Shown here one piece after another: positions 33,947-43,314 of a DNA stretch of 64,000 nt. Under the pieces are notes generated by a model. The model was not told where the DNA came from, ran no database searches, and saw nothing but the letters and a program-made list of their open reading frames with translations. The translations under genes were made by a program, and so were the position numbers. The DNA comes from UBA12202 sp002691725. GTDB lineage: Bacteria; Pseudomonadota; Alphaproteobacteria; Puniceispirillales; UBA1172. The first letter of the stretch is position 1. Each line of letters starts with the position of its first letter. The stretch is taken from assembly GCA_965660675.1 (NCBI GenBank), contig CBFIAU010000007.1, forward strand, positions 62,001-126,000, written 5' to 3'.

Positions 33947-35818
33947 GTGACTCTTAATATATCAATCCCCAGCACGACTGAGGAATTATCCCCAAAAATC
34001 ACCGTTATTGGTGTTGGCGGGGCTGGCGGTAATGCCGTCAATAATATGATTGAATCCAATCTTGAAGGGGTAGAGTTTTTAGCTGCCAATACCGATGGGC
34101 AAGCTCTTGCGGCATCTCTCGCGCCTCGCAAAATCCAGTTAGGACGTGTCCATACCGAAGGGTTAGGGGCAGGCTCAAAGCCCGAAGTTGGCCGTCTTGC
34201 GGCAGAAGAAAGCCTTGAGGAGATCATGGCCGAATTAGCTGACAGCCATATGGTATTTATTACCGCAGGTATGGGTGGCGGCACTGGCACAGGCGCCGCA
34301 CCAGTGATTGCTCGTGCTGCCCGTGAGCAAGGCATTCTCACCGTGGGAGTTGTCACCAAACCATTTGAGTTTGAAGGAACACCTCGGATGCGGTCAGCCA
34401 CACAAGGCATAGATGAATTACAAGCCTATGTTGATACGCTGATTATTATCCCTAACCAAAATCTGTTCCTTCTAGCCAATGAGCGGACAACATTTACGGA
34501 TGCCTTTGCCATGGCGGATAATGTTCTGCACCAAGGCGTGTCGGGTGTTACTGATCTGATGATCAAATCTGGCATGATTAATCTGGATTTTGCCGATATT
34601 CGCTCGGTCATGACAGAGATGGGTAAAGCCATGATGGGGACAGGCGAAGCATCAGGTGAAAGCCGTGCTACCAACGCGGCTGAGGCGGCTATTCATAATC
34701 CGCTATTAGATGAAACCACGCTGAAAGGCGCCCAAGCCTTGCTGATCAATGTTACTGGTGGGTCTGATATGACGCTATTCGAAGCTGATGAAGCGGCAAA
34801 TCATATCCGCAAAGAGGTGGATAATGATGCTATCATCATCTTTGGCGCTATCATTGATCCAAAAATGGAAGGCGTCATGCGTGTATCAGTCGTTGCTACC
34901 GGGATGGAAACGAACAGCCAATCCGCGCGGCCACCAATGCATCTGCAAACCAATGACAAAGCATCTGCCAGTGATAAAACCAGCAAAGTCGCAAACCAGC
35001 CTTTTTATGCCATTCGGCGCAAGGAAGGCGTTGTTGAAAAAATCATAGCAGAACCCACAGTGACGGCTGCAAGCAAACCCATGGGTGCCCATGTGGGGTC
35101 AGCAACAGCAGTGGAAAGCAAGCCAATGGAAGCTGCCCATCTCAAAAATGCCCGTCTTGATAATGGGGCGGCAGAGCCAGCGCTTATGCCAGAGATATCT
35201 GATGCGAGCGCTGAAACGGCATTGCGGCTTAGGGCAGAGCAAAGCCATGCTCAAGATGCCGCCACGGACGATGAGTCCCAGCTTACCATCATGGATATGA
35301 TTGATGCTAAGGACGATCGGCCTGCGACTGGCGGAGCATTGCCAGCGGCTGATCATTCTGCCAGCAGTTTGGATGAGGATGCTGTGCCTTTCACATTAGG
35401 GAAAACCGTTGATATTCCTGTTGATGAGCATATTCAGCCGAAGGAAACAGCTGGTTTGATCAAGCATATCACGCGGTTATTCTCATCGCATCAGCAAGAG
35501 GAAAAGATCGTCCAAGAGCCTATTATGTCTGATGTTAAACCATTGAACCTGTGGAATGCAGACGCCTCCATGGACTCAAAAGACCTGATAAACCCCATGC
35601 TTCAATCAGATGAGGAGAGTGCTGATGAGATGATAAGCACGGGTATTGATCATCGGGCTACATCGCAACATAGTAGCATGATAGATGATATGGCTGATGA
35701 TAAAGCTGAGCAAGCCAATCCGTCACTCCAAAGCGCTGAGCCAGAGCTGGATATGAAAAATCAGCCGGATGATTTTGATCTTGAGATTCCCGCCTTTCTG
35801 CGTCGTCAGGCAAACTAA
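33947..35818 (+). CDS. ftsZ: Cell division GTPase FtsZ with very long C-terminal linker
   Basis: Tubulin-like GTPase that forms the division ring. 623 residues, versus about 380 in Escherichia coli. The globular domain (about residues 15-320) has VIGVGGAGGNAVNNMI, the nucleotide signature GMGGGTGTGAAP (about 107-118), and NVTGGSDMTLFE. From about residue 325 to 608 the chain is low-complexity, acidic and Ala/Asp/Ser-rich, probably disordered. The last residues DLEIPAFLRRQAN form the conserved C-terminal peptide that binds FtsA. Translation likely starts at GTG 33947, with AGGAG eight bases before, after a 144-bp gap from ftsA that may hold a separate promoter; an open frame runs upstream to 33848 but has no family match. 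Confidence 0.93.
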   Translation: MTLNISIPSTTEELSPKITVIGVGGAGGNAVNNMIESNLEGVEFLAANTDGQALAASLAPRKIQLGRVHTEGLGAGSKPEVGRLAAEESLEEIMAELADSHMVFITAGMGGGTGTGAAPVIARAAREQGILTVGVVTKPFEFEGTPRMRSATQGIDELQAYVDTLIIIPNQNLFLLANERTTFTDAFAMADNVLHQGVSGVTDLMIKSGMINLDFADIRSVMTEMGKAMMGTGEASGESRATNAAEAAIHNPLLDETTLKGAQALLINVTGGSDMTLFEADEAANHIRKEVDNDAIIIFGAIIDPKMEGVMRVSVVATGMETNSQSARPPMHLQTNDKASASDKTSKVANQPFYAIRRKEGVVEKIIAEPTVTAASKPMGAHVGSATAVESKPMEAAHLKNARLDNGAAEPALMPEISDASAETALRLRAEQSHAQDAATDDESQLTIMDMIDAKDDRPATGGALPAADHSASSLDEDAVPFTLGKTVDIPVDEHIQPKETAGLIKHITRLFSSHQQEEKIVQEPIMSDVKPLNLWNADASMDSKDLINPMLQSDEESADEMISTGIDHRATSQHSSMIDDMADDKAEQANPSLQSAEPELDMKNQPDDFDLEIPAFLRRQAN

Positions 35819-35845
35819 TCATCACGAAGGTATGATCAACATTTG

Positions 35846-35881
35846 AAATGGTTACCGATCTGCAACAATCGGTAACCATTT
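35846..35881 (+). promoter_or_regulatory. Perfect 14-bp hairpin between ftsZ and lpxC
   Basis: AAATGGTTACCGAT (35846-35859) pairs perfectly with ATCGGTAACCATTT (35868-35881) around an 8-base loop. It starts 27 bp after the ftsZ stop and ends 52 bp before the lpxC start. No run of T follows, so it is not a textbook intrinsic terminator; it could be an mRNA processing/stability element, partial terminator or protein binding site. Confidence 0.75.
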
Positions 35882-35933
35882 GTGATTTGCCACAGACATC
35901 AAAACAAATAATTATTAGTAAAAATAAAGGAAT

Positions 35934-36836
35934 ATGTCTGTGTTTGGCCGTCAACATACTGTTAATTCATCTATCACACGCAGCGGAATTGGTCTTCATA
36001 CCGCGCGGCTGGTTTCCATCACTATTCAGCCAGCGCCCGTTAATACTGGCATCATTTTTCACCGCTCTGATCTAACTGGCATTGATACGGCTATCCCTGC
36101 CCATATCTTTAATGTCAGTGATGTGTCTCTTAATACCAGCATTTGTAATGCTGATGGGGCTGAAATAGGCACCATTGAGCATCTGATGGCGGCCTTTGCC
36201 GGCATGGGAATTGATAATGCCTATGTCGATGTATCAGGGCCAGAGCTACCCGCCTTTGATGGCAGCTCAGACCGCTACTGCCAGATGATCAATGAGGCCG
36301 GCATAAAAGAACAAAACGAAGATCGCCGTTTTATTAAAGTCCTCAAGCCAGTTTCGGTAGAAATCAACGCCTCATCATCGCACCTAACCCCCTCCTCATC
36401 TCTCCAAATCTCAACCAAGATTGATTTTAGTGACCCATTTATTGGTGCCTCGCAATATTTTTATGTTCACGACAATAACAGCTTTATTGAAGAACTGGCG
36501 GCTGCCCGGACCTTCTGTTTGCATAAGGATGTCTCACAAATGCGTGCCGCTGGCTATGCTATTGGCGGCTCATTGGATAATGCCATTGTTGTGAAAGACG
36601 GGCAGATGCTTAATGAGACGCCGCTGCGCTATACTGATGAGTTTGTTCGTCATAAAACCCTCGACTGTTTAGGTGATTTGCGGCTGGCTGGTATGGGAAT
36701 TATTGGTCATATGTCGACCACACGCCCTGGACACCGCATTAATTCAGAATTGCTCAAGGCTTTGTTTAGCGACGACAGCAACTACACGATTATGACTGGC
36801 GAGGAATTAGCCAATGCCGAAGAAAAAGTCGCCTGA
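35934..36836 (+). CDS. lpxC: UDP-3-O-acyl-N-acetylglucosamine deacetylase
   Basis: Zinc deacetylase that catalyses the committed step of lipid A synthesis. 300 residues. The metal and catalytic residues are visible in GTIEHLMAAFAGMGIDN (His about 83, catalytic region), HKTLDCLGDL (about 240-249, zinc-binding His and Asp) and GHMSTTRPGHRINSELLKAL (catalytic His). The N-terminal HTVNSSITRSGIGLHTARLVSI is standard. AAAGGA lies unusually close (two bases) to the ATG. In enterobacteria LpxC is degraded by FtsH; FtsH is encoded at 58.2-60.1 kb here. Placement right after ftsZ is normal for the cluster. Confidence 0.95.
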   Translation: MSVFGRQHTVNSSITRSGIGLHTARLVSITIQPAPVNTGIIFHRSDLTGIDTAIPAHIFNVSDVSLNTSICNADGAEIGTIEHLMAAFAGMGIDNAYVDVSGPELPAFDGSSDRYCQMINEAGIKEQNEDRRFIKVLKPVSVEINASSSHLTPSSSLQISTKIDFSDPFIGASQYFYVHDNNSFIEELAAARTFCLHKDVSQMRAAGYAIGGSLDNAIVVKDGQMLNETPLRYTDEFVRHKTLDCLGDLRLAGMGIIGHMSTTRPGHRINSELLKALFSDDSNYTIMTGEELANAEEKVA

Positions 36837-36930
36837 CGATATTTTCCAGCCCTATCGTATGAAATGAACTTTAATTGCTTTGCGTATCGGCATAATATAT
36901 ATTCTGTTAAGGAATTTATGGAGACAAGTT

Positions 36931-37752
36931 GTGCATCATCAAATGGTGAGATCAGTGTTGCTTTTTGGCATAGCATGTCTGGCTATGCTTACCGCTTGTT
37001 CAAGCGGTGATGATGAACTGGTTCAAATTGAACGCCCTGTCGAAGAAATCTATAATGAAGCGCTTGATTTGGCTCTTGCTGGCGACCAGGCTGATGCGGC
37101 ATCTCTCTTTGATGAGGTGGAAAGACAGCATCCCTACTCTGAATGGGCAACGCAAGCACAACTAATGGCCGCATGGTCATTATATGAGAGCAACAATTAT
37201 CCTGCCGCTTTGGCCGCATTAAACCGATTTATTGACCTTAATCCCGCGCATCCTGATATCGATTATGCCTATTTTCTGCGCGGCCAATCCTATTATGAGC
37301 AAATTGTCGATGTTGAACGTGATGCTAGCATGACCGTTGCCGCTAAAGAAGCTTTTGAGGCTTTGATCAGGCGGTTCCCAAACAGCGTTTATGCGCGTGA
37401 TGCCCAATTAAAAGTAGACCTGACGCTCAGCCATCTGGCTGGCAAAGAAATGGCTGTTGGCCGGTTCTATCTGAAAGCTGGACATTATGATTCTGCGCTC
37501 CGCCGATTTAGCAAAGTTGTCGAGGATTATGATACATCTAATCAAGTCCCCGAAGCACTTTATCGGATGGTCGAGAGCTATCTGGCGCTTGGAATTGATA
37601 ACGAGGCGGAACGGTCAGCAGCCGTATTACAGTTTAATTTTCCAGACTCTATTTGGACTCAACGGATGGCATTGTTGATTGATGATCCCGGACGCAATTA
37701 TGACCCATCTGTGATTAGATCCTTTTTTGGTCGAGCAACCTCTTGGTTTTGA
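36931..37752 (+). CDS. bamD: Outer-membrane assembly lipoprotein BamD
   Basis: Lipoprotein of the BAM complex that inserts beta-barrel proteins in the outer membrane. 273 residues: signal peptide with lipobox LTAC (Cys23), then five TPR-type helix pairs (YNEALDLALAGDQADAASLFDEVERQHPYSEWATQAQLMAAWSLYESNNYPAALAAL ...). The stretch HPYSEWATQA and HPDIDYAYFLRGQSYYEQI are family hallmarks. The GTG at 36931 is used because GGAG lies seven bases before it; an ATG at 36943 would also retain the signal peptide. Followed by recN after three bases. Confidence 0.92.
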   Translation: MHHQMVRSVLLFGIACLAMLTACSSGDDELVQIERPVEEIYNEALDLALAGDQADAASLFDEVERQHPYSEWATQAQLMAAWSLYESNNYPAALAALNRFIDLNPAHPDIDYAYFLRGQSYYEQIVDVERDASMTVAAKEAFEALIRRFPNSVYARDAQLKVDLTLSHLAGKEMAVGRFYLKAGHYDSALRRFSKVVEDYDTSNQVPEALYRMVESYLALGIDNEAERSAAVLQFNFPDSIWTQRMALLIDDPGRNYDPSVIRSFFGRATSWF

Positions 37753-37755
37753 TCC

Positions 37756-39414
37756 ATGCTGACTTTACTGGCTGTTCGTAATGTCGTTCTGATCAAGGCG
37801 CTTGATCTGGATTTTCAATCAGGCTTAACTGTGCTGACTGGCGAGACGGGGGCTGGCAAATCTATCCTTCTTGATGCGTTGGGGCTGGCACTAGGCAGTC
37901 GCGCTAATTTTGGTTTGATCGGCGCCGAAAGCTCAACCGCCGAAGTCACCGCTGTTTTTAACCCTGACACCCAGCACCCCATATGGAATGTCTTGGAAGA
38001 AAATGGCATTGAGGCCGATGATGCGATTATTATGCGGCGACGGCTGCGTGACGGTAAATCAAGCGCTTTAATCAATGATACGCCTGTCAGTTTAGGGGTG
38101 ATGCGGCGTGTTGGCGATATGCTAATTGAAATCCAGGGCCAGTTTGAAGGACGCGGATTACTAGATCAGGCAACACATCGGCAACTGCTTGATCAATTTG
38201 CTAATCATGACGATAAGCTGACATCTTGCGCGAATTGCTGGGATGATTGGAAAGCGGCATCAACACGCTATGAAATTGCTGCCGCCAAGCGTCAGGAAAA
38301 CCAGGATTATCAGGCATGGCTCAAAGAGGCGGTGGTTGAACTTGATCAGCTTGCACCAGTGGCAAATGAAGAAACTCAGCTCATGCAAGAGCGTGAGATG
38401 TTAGCCAATATCACCCGCATTGCCGAGGCCTTAAAAACAGCAGAAACCCTTATAGATGGTGAGCAAGGCGCGATTAATCAAATTGCCCAGGCCAGCCGCA
38501 GCATTACGCGCATTGCTGATGTTGCTGGCAGTCTGATCACTGATCTGGATCAGGCACTGCAACGCACGGAAGCCGAATTGAGCGAAGTAGAACATACCCT
38601 TGCCGCTACTCAGGCTAATTTAGAAGGTGATCCTAATCGCATTGTTGTTGTCGATGACCGCTTGCACGCTCTCCGCCAGCAAGCACGCAAACATGGCGTT
38701 GATGCAGATCAGCTCGCCGCTACCCGTGATCACTTGCATCAGCAATTAGCCGAGCTTGAAGATAGTAGCGGCGACTTGACAAAATTAGCCGCAACTATGG
38801 CAGAAGCAGAGGCAAATTATCATGATGCGCGCAATGCCCTAAGTCAGTCAAGATTAGCGGCAGCCCATCGGCTCGATACACTTATCATGGCAGAATTGCC
38901 GCCCCTAAAGCTGGAGGAGGCGTGGTTCAAGACATCAATCACGGCATTGGCTGAACAGCAATTCGGCCATCATGGCAGTGATGCCATTCGCTTTGAAGCC
39001 AGCACTAATCCGGGCATGGCGATAGCGCCGATTGATCAGATTGCATCAGGAGGGGAATTAGCCCGATTTTTGCTGGCTTTGAAAGTCGTGCTGGCAGATA
39101 TAAACGCTCCTGTCACCTTAATTTTTGATGAGGTTGATGCAGGCGTTGGCGGTGCTGTTGCGGATGCTGTTGGCTCACGCTTGGCACGGCTGGGAGAGCA
39201 AATGCAATCCATCGTTATCACTCATTCCCCACAAGTTGCGGCCAGAGGCCATCAGCATTATCAGATCAGCAAATCGGTAGCTGAGCATGGCACAATTTCA
39301 ACAACTGCTATTCTTGATCAGAATGAACGCATTAATGAGGTCAGCCGCATGCTAGCTGGTGAGACAGTTACCGAAGAAGCACGCGCCGCCGCCATCAGAT
39401 TACTTGAGGGATAA
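37756..39414 (+). CDS. recN: DNA repair protein RecN
   Basis: SMC-like ATPase involved in double-strand break repair. 552 residues. The Walker A motif GETGAGKSILLDALGLALG (about residues 29-47) and C-terminal IASGGELARFLLALKVV signature (about 424-440) with Walker B TLIFDEVDAGVGG (about 453-465) flank a long coiled-coil middle (about 150-350). The final DEVSR / RMLAGETVTEEARAAAIRLL resembles other RecN ends. Together with bamD and ligA it forms the distal part of the dcw block. Confidence 0.95.
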   Translation: MLTLLAVRNVVLIKALDLDFQSGLTVLTGETGAGKSILLDALGLALGSRANFGLIGAESSTAEVTAVFNPDTQHPIWNVLEENGIEADDAIIMRRRLRDGKSSALINDTPVSLGVMRRVGDMLIEIQGQFEGRGLLDQATHRQLLDQFANHDDKLTSCANCWDDWKAASTRYEIAAAKRQENQDYQAWLKEAVVELDQLAPVANEETQLMQEREMLANITRIAEALKTAETLIDGEQGAINQIAQASRSITRIADVAGSLITDLDQALQRTEAELSEVEHTLAATQANLEGDPNRIVVVDDRLHALRQQARKHGVDADQLAATRDHLHQQLAELEDSSGDLTKLAATMAEAEANYHDARNALSQSRLAAAHRLDTLIMAELPPLKLEEAWFKTSITALAEQQFGHHGSDAIRFEASTNPGMAIAPIDQIASGGELARFLLALKVVLADINAPVTLIFDEVDAGVGGAVADAVGSRLARLGEQMQSIVITHSPQVAARGHQHYQISKSVAEHGTISTTAILDQNERINEVSRMLAGETVTEEARAAAIRLLEG

Positions 39415-39415
39415 G

Positions 39416-41512
39416 ATGGGGATAGACGATACTAGCGCCACTCTTGCCGATGTTGCTGTCGCTGATTTAACCGAAGCTGAGGCAAGCCGCGAGCTTGACC
39501 GCCTTGCCAGTGCTATTCATTATCATAACCTGAAATATCACCGTGATGATGCGCCTGAAATTACTGATGCTGAGTTTGATGCCATGATGAAGCGGCATAT
39601 CGGTATTGAGGCGGCTTTTCCGCAATTAGTTAGGCTTGATAGCCCATCATTGACGGTAGGCGCAACGCCTTCATCACAATTTGGCAAATATCGCCATCAT
39701 GTTTCTATGCTGTCCTTATCCAACGCTTTTGATGATGACGATGCTATGGATTTTGATCTGCGCGTCAAACGCTTTCTTAATTTGCCTGCGGATACGGATA
39801 TCGCCTATTCGGTTGAGCCGAAAATTGATGGGTTATCCATTTCTCTGCGCTATGAGCATGGCGTATTGGTCGCTGGTGTGACGCGCGGTGATGGTATTGA
39901 AGGTGAGGATGTGACAGCGAATATTCGCACCATTGCGGATATCCCTGAGCGCCTGAATAATGGCCCGGCTGTGGCAGAGATTCGCGGTGAGATTTTTATG
40001 AGCAAGGCTGATTTCTTTGCGCTTAACGACATTCAGCAAAACAGCAATGCAAAGGTTTTTGCAAATCCCCGCAACGCAGCAGCAGGGTCTCTGCGCCAGA
40101 AAGACCCTGCCGTTACCGCCGCCAGAGCCTTGCGGTTTTTTGCCTATGCCGCAGGTGAGATGAGCGCATGGACGGTCAATAGCCATCATGATTATCTGTC
40201 ACAGCTTCAGTCATGGGGATTTACCATTAACCCCTATTCAGCCTTAACCGAGAATATAGCGGCGGCACTTCGCCACTATCAGACCATTAGCGCCAAGCGT
40301 GCTGATCTGGATTATGATATTGATGGCGTTGTTTATAAAGTTGATCAGCTCGATTATCAGCAAAGGCTTGGTCAGGTCAGCCGATCACCACGCTGGGCCA
40401 TTGCCCATAAATTTCCGGCAGAAAAAGCGATGACGCATATTCTGGGGATAGATATTCAGGTTGGCAGGACAGGTGCGTTGACACCTGTCGCAAGATTACA
40501 GCCCGTTACCGTCGGCGGTGTTGTTGTCTCCAATGCTACCCTCCATAATGAAGATTATATTAAGGATAAAGATATTCGCATCGGTGATCTGGTTCAGATA
40601 CAGCGCGCAGGCGATGTTATCCCGCAAGTCTTGGCAGTCGATAAAGACGCAAGAAAAGATACCAGAACCGAAGCTTTTCACTATCCTGATCACTGCCCAT
40701 CATGTGGATCACCCGCGATCAGGCCAGAAGGCGAAGCGGTGCGGCGCTGTACAGGTCAGCTATCTTGCCCGGCGCAGTTGCTTGAACGCCTAAAGCATTT
40801 TGTCAGCCGTGATGCCTTTGACATAGAAGGGCTAGGGGCGAGAATCATTGAAGAGCTGCATCAAGATGACATGCTTAATGAACCTGCGGATATTTTTCAT
40901 CTCAAGCGATATCAGGCAGAGCTTACAGCGCGTGATGGCTGGGGTGAAACATCGGTAAAAAACCTGCTGATGGCCATTGATCAGCGGCGGGAAATTGCGC
41001 TGGAACGGCTCATCTATGGGCTTGGCATTCGGCAGATTGGTCAAGCCACAAGTATGCTGTTAGCGCGTCATTTTGGATCACTGGAGCAACTAATGGCAAC
41101 CGCCTTAGCCGCCAAAGATGAGACGTCAGAAGCATGGCAGAGCCTGATTGATATTGACCAAATTGGTGACAGTGTGGCGCGTGATATCGTGCAATTTTTT
41201 ACCGATACCCATAATCAGGAGGCGTTAAAGCGGTTGCGCGATGTTGTGCATCCGGTCCCGCCCGAAGCCATAGCCTCTGATAGTCCGGTTGCCGGTAAAA
41301 CGGTTGTCTTCACCGGCACATTAACCAGCATGAGCCGTGCCGAAGCAAAAGCTAAAGCCGAATTACTTGGCGCCAAAGTCGCTGGCTCCGTATCGGCAAA
41401 AACCGATTATGTTGTCATTGGCGCCGATGCCGGAAGCAAAGCCCGCAAAGCCGAGAGTCTCGGCGTTACCATCCTTGATGAAGATAGCTGGATAAGGTTA
41501 AGCCAAAGCTAA
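39416..41512 (+). CDS. ligA: NAD-dependent DNA ligase
   Basis: Seals nicks in replication and repair with NAD as adenylate donor. 698 residues. Order: Ia domain (SRELDRLASAIHYHNLKYHRDDAPEITDAEFD), adenylation domain with the catalytic lysine in EPKIDGLS (about residue 132), OB fold (about 330-400, VQIQRAGDVIPQV), a four-cysteine zinc finger (CPSCGS... CTGQLSCPAQ), helix-hairpin-helix repeats (about 455-590) and a C-terminal BRCT domain (about 620-698, VAGKTVVFTGTLTSMSRAEAKA). Start ATG 39416 is two bases past the recN stop, with GAGGGATAAG in front. It ends 15 bp from the converging pepP. Confidence 0.96.
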   Translation: MGIDDTSATLADVAVADLTEAEASRELDRLASAIHYHNLKYHRDDAPEITDAEFDAMMKRHIGIEAAFPQLVRLDSPSLTVGATPSSQFGKYRHHVSMLSLSNAFDDDDAMDFDLRVKRFLNLPADTDIAYSVEPKIDGLSISLRYEHGVLVAGVTRGDGIEGEDVTANIRTIADIPERLNNGPAVAEIRGEIFMSKADFFALNDIQQNSNAKVFANPRNAAAGSLRQKDPAVTAARALRFFAYAAGEMSAWTVNSHHDYLSQLQSWGFTINPYSALTENIAAALRHYQTISAKRADLDYDIDGVVYKVDQLDYQQRLGQVSRSPRWAIAHKFPAEKAMTHILGIDIQVGRTGALTPVARLQPVTVGGVVVSNATLHNEDYIKDKDIRIGDLVQIQRAGDVIPQVLAVDKDARKDTRTEAFHYPDHCPSCGSPAIRPEGEAVRRCTGQLSCPAQLLERLKHFVSRDAFDIEGLGARIIEELHQDDMLNEPADIFHLKRYQAELTARDGWGETSVKNLLMAIDQRREIALERLIYGLGIRQIGQATSMLLARHFGSLEQLMATALAAKDETSEAWQSLIDIDQIGDSVARDIVQFFTDTHNQEALKRLRDVVHPVPPEAIASDSPVAGKTVVFTGTLTSMSRAEAKAKAELLGAKVAGSVSAKTDYVVIGADAGSKARKAESLGVTILDEDSWIRLSQS

Positions 41513-41527
41513 GCCTGATAGAATTGA

Positions 41528-43303
41528 TCAAAGCGGGGCGGTTTGGGCGGTAAGCCATGCGACTGTATCACCGTCACCGTCACCGTAATCATGCGCTGTT
41601 AAAGCTGGCATGATTTTATCTTTGACGTTCTGATGATAGTGATTAAGCCATTCTCGCTCAGCCTCTGATAGCAGCGATACATCAATAAGGCGGCGATCAA
41701 ACGGCACCCATGTCACATGCTCAAACCCTAGCATATCATTGGCTTTTGCGACCACTATGATCAGATTCTCAAGGCGGATACCAAAGCTACCATCACGGTA
41801 ATATCCAGGCTCATTCGATAGCACCATGCCCTCACAAATGCTGACACTGCCGCGCGGTGATATGCTGGCAGGGCCTTCATGAACACCTAGCGCACAGCCT
41901 ACCCCATGCCCTGTTCCATGAGCATAATCTAGCCCGGCATTCCACATCGACTGGCGCGTGATGGCATCAAGCTGAATGCCTGTTGTGCCTTTCGGGAAGA
42001 TTTGTTGATCTAGTGCAATATGAGCTTTCAGGACATGCGTGTAGCAAAATATCTCATCCTTGCCGGGCTGGCCAATGGCAACCGTGCGCGTGATATCAGT
42101 CGTTGCATCATGATATTGCCCGCCCGAATCAATCAAATAGAGGCTATCGGGACGAAGCGGCGCATTGCTCGCCTCGGTCGCGCGGTAATGAACAATCGCG
42201 CCATGCGCGCCACTGCCTGAAATAGAAGGAAAGCTGTCTGAAAGATATCCGCTTACCTGTTTTCGGAAAGACTGAAGCTTCTCACCAGCCTCAATTTCAG
42301 TAAGCGTTTGATCCATAACATGCGTATCCAGCCATGCCAGAAAACGGATGACTGCAACCGCATCACGGCAATGAGCAGACCGAAACCCATCTTGCTCAAC
42401 GCTATTTTTAATCGCCTTCATCTGTTTAAGCGGGCTTGTCCGCGACATGATTTTCGTATCAGCAGCTTCCCTCGCCTCAATTGCGTTTGCCAATGCTAAT
42501 GGCGTCTGCGCCGGATCAAGCCAAATGACCTTACCATCAATGCTGCGCAAGTCATCTATCATCTGTTGGCGTGGCCGGATATGAATATGCCGCTGATCAA
42601 TATCAAGCCCCTCCAGATCATCATGAAAAATCATGATCTCTTTATCACGGCTTAGCATGGCAAAGGCCAGCATCACCGGAGTATTGGTCAAATCTGCCGC
42701 CCTGATATTGAGAAGCCAAGCCAGTTCAGTCGGATCACAGATCATTAAAATATCTGCCCCGGCATCTGTCATATTCGCCACTACGGCATTGATTTTATCT
42801 GTTCTGTCTTGACCATGATGCAATGGGTCAACATCCCAAGGGATTGAGATTTGCGGCGTTGGGCGGTCTTGCCATATCTGATCAATCAGATTATCGGCGA
42901 CAGGTTTAACATTGATGTCTTTCTCTGAAAGCGCGCGAATAAGCTGGCGATGTTCGCTCATGGTCATGAGCATCGGATCAAAACCAAGCGTCTTTCCGTC
43001 TAAATGTGATATTATCCAGTCAGAGGGCTTATCACTTGGCATGACCATGCATTGCCAATCGCCAGTCGTTTGGTTTTTCATCTGTAATGTGTAGCGTCCA
43101 TCACTGAACAATATCGCCGTATCCATGGTGACAATGGCAAGCCCTGCTGAGCCGGTAAAGCCACTGATCCAGGCCAGCCGTTCATCAGCGGCCTGGACTT
43201 CTTCGCCTGAAAACGCATCTCCACGGGGGATAAAATAGGCATCAATCTGCGCGTCCTTCATGGCTAGGCGTAAAGCCTCAAGCGGCGCCTTTGCGTTACC
43301 CAT
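41528..43303 (-). CDS. pepP: Xaa-Pro aminopeptidase (M24B family)
   Basis: Cytoplasmic metallopeptidase that removes N-terminal residues before proline. 591 residues with the three-domain layout of large aminopeptidase P (two creatinase-like N domains, about residues 1-310, then the pita-bread domain). Metal ligands are visible: YLIDSGGQYHDATTDITRT (two Asp, about 407-418), YAHGTGHGVG (His), LSNEPGYYRDGSFGIRLENL (two Glu). The start at 43303 is preferred because GGAG lies eight bases before it; an ATG four codons upstream overlaps the prmA stop. The C-terminal GDGDGD comes from three tandem ACCGTC units (41569-41586). Confidence 0.9.
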   Translation of the reverse strand: MGNAKAPLEALRLAMKDAQIDAYFIPRGDAFSGEEVQAADERLAWISGFTGSAGLAIVTMDTAILFSDGRYTLQMKNQTTGDWQCMVMPSDKPSDWIISHLDGKTLGFDPMLMTMSEHRQLIRALSEKDINVKPVADNLIDQIWQDRPTPQISIPWDVDPLHHGQDRTDKINAVVANMTDAGADILMICDPTELAWLLNIRAADLTNTPVMLAFAMLSRDKEIMIFHDDLEGLDIDQRHIHIRPRQQMIDDLRSIDGKVIWLDPAQTPLALANAIEAREAADTKIMSRTSPLKQMKAIKNSVEQDGFRSAHCRDAVAVIRFLAWLDTHVMDQTLTEIEAGEKLQSFRKQVSGYLSDSFPSISGSGAHGAIVHYRATEASNAPLRPDSLYLIDSGGQYHDATTDITRTVAIGQPGKDEIFCYTHVLKAHIALDQQIFPKGTTGIQLDAITRQSMWNAGLDYAHGTGHGVGCALGVHEGPASISPRGSVSICEGMVLSNEPGYYRDGSFGIRLENLIIVVAKANDMLGFEHVTWVPFDRRLIDVSLLSEAEREWLNHYHQNVKDKIMPALTAHDYGDGDGDTVAWLTAQTAPL

Positions 43304-43314
43304 AAAATTCTCCA

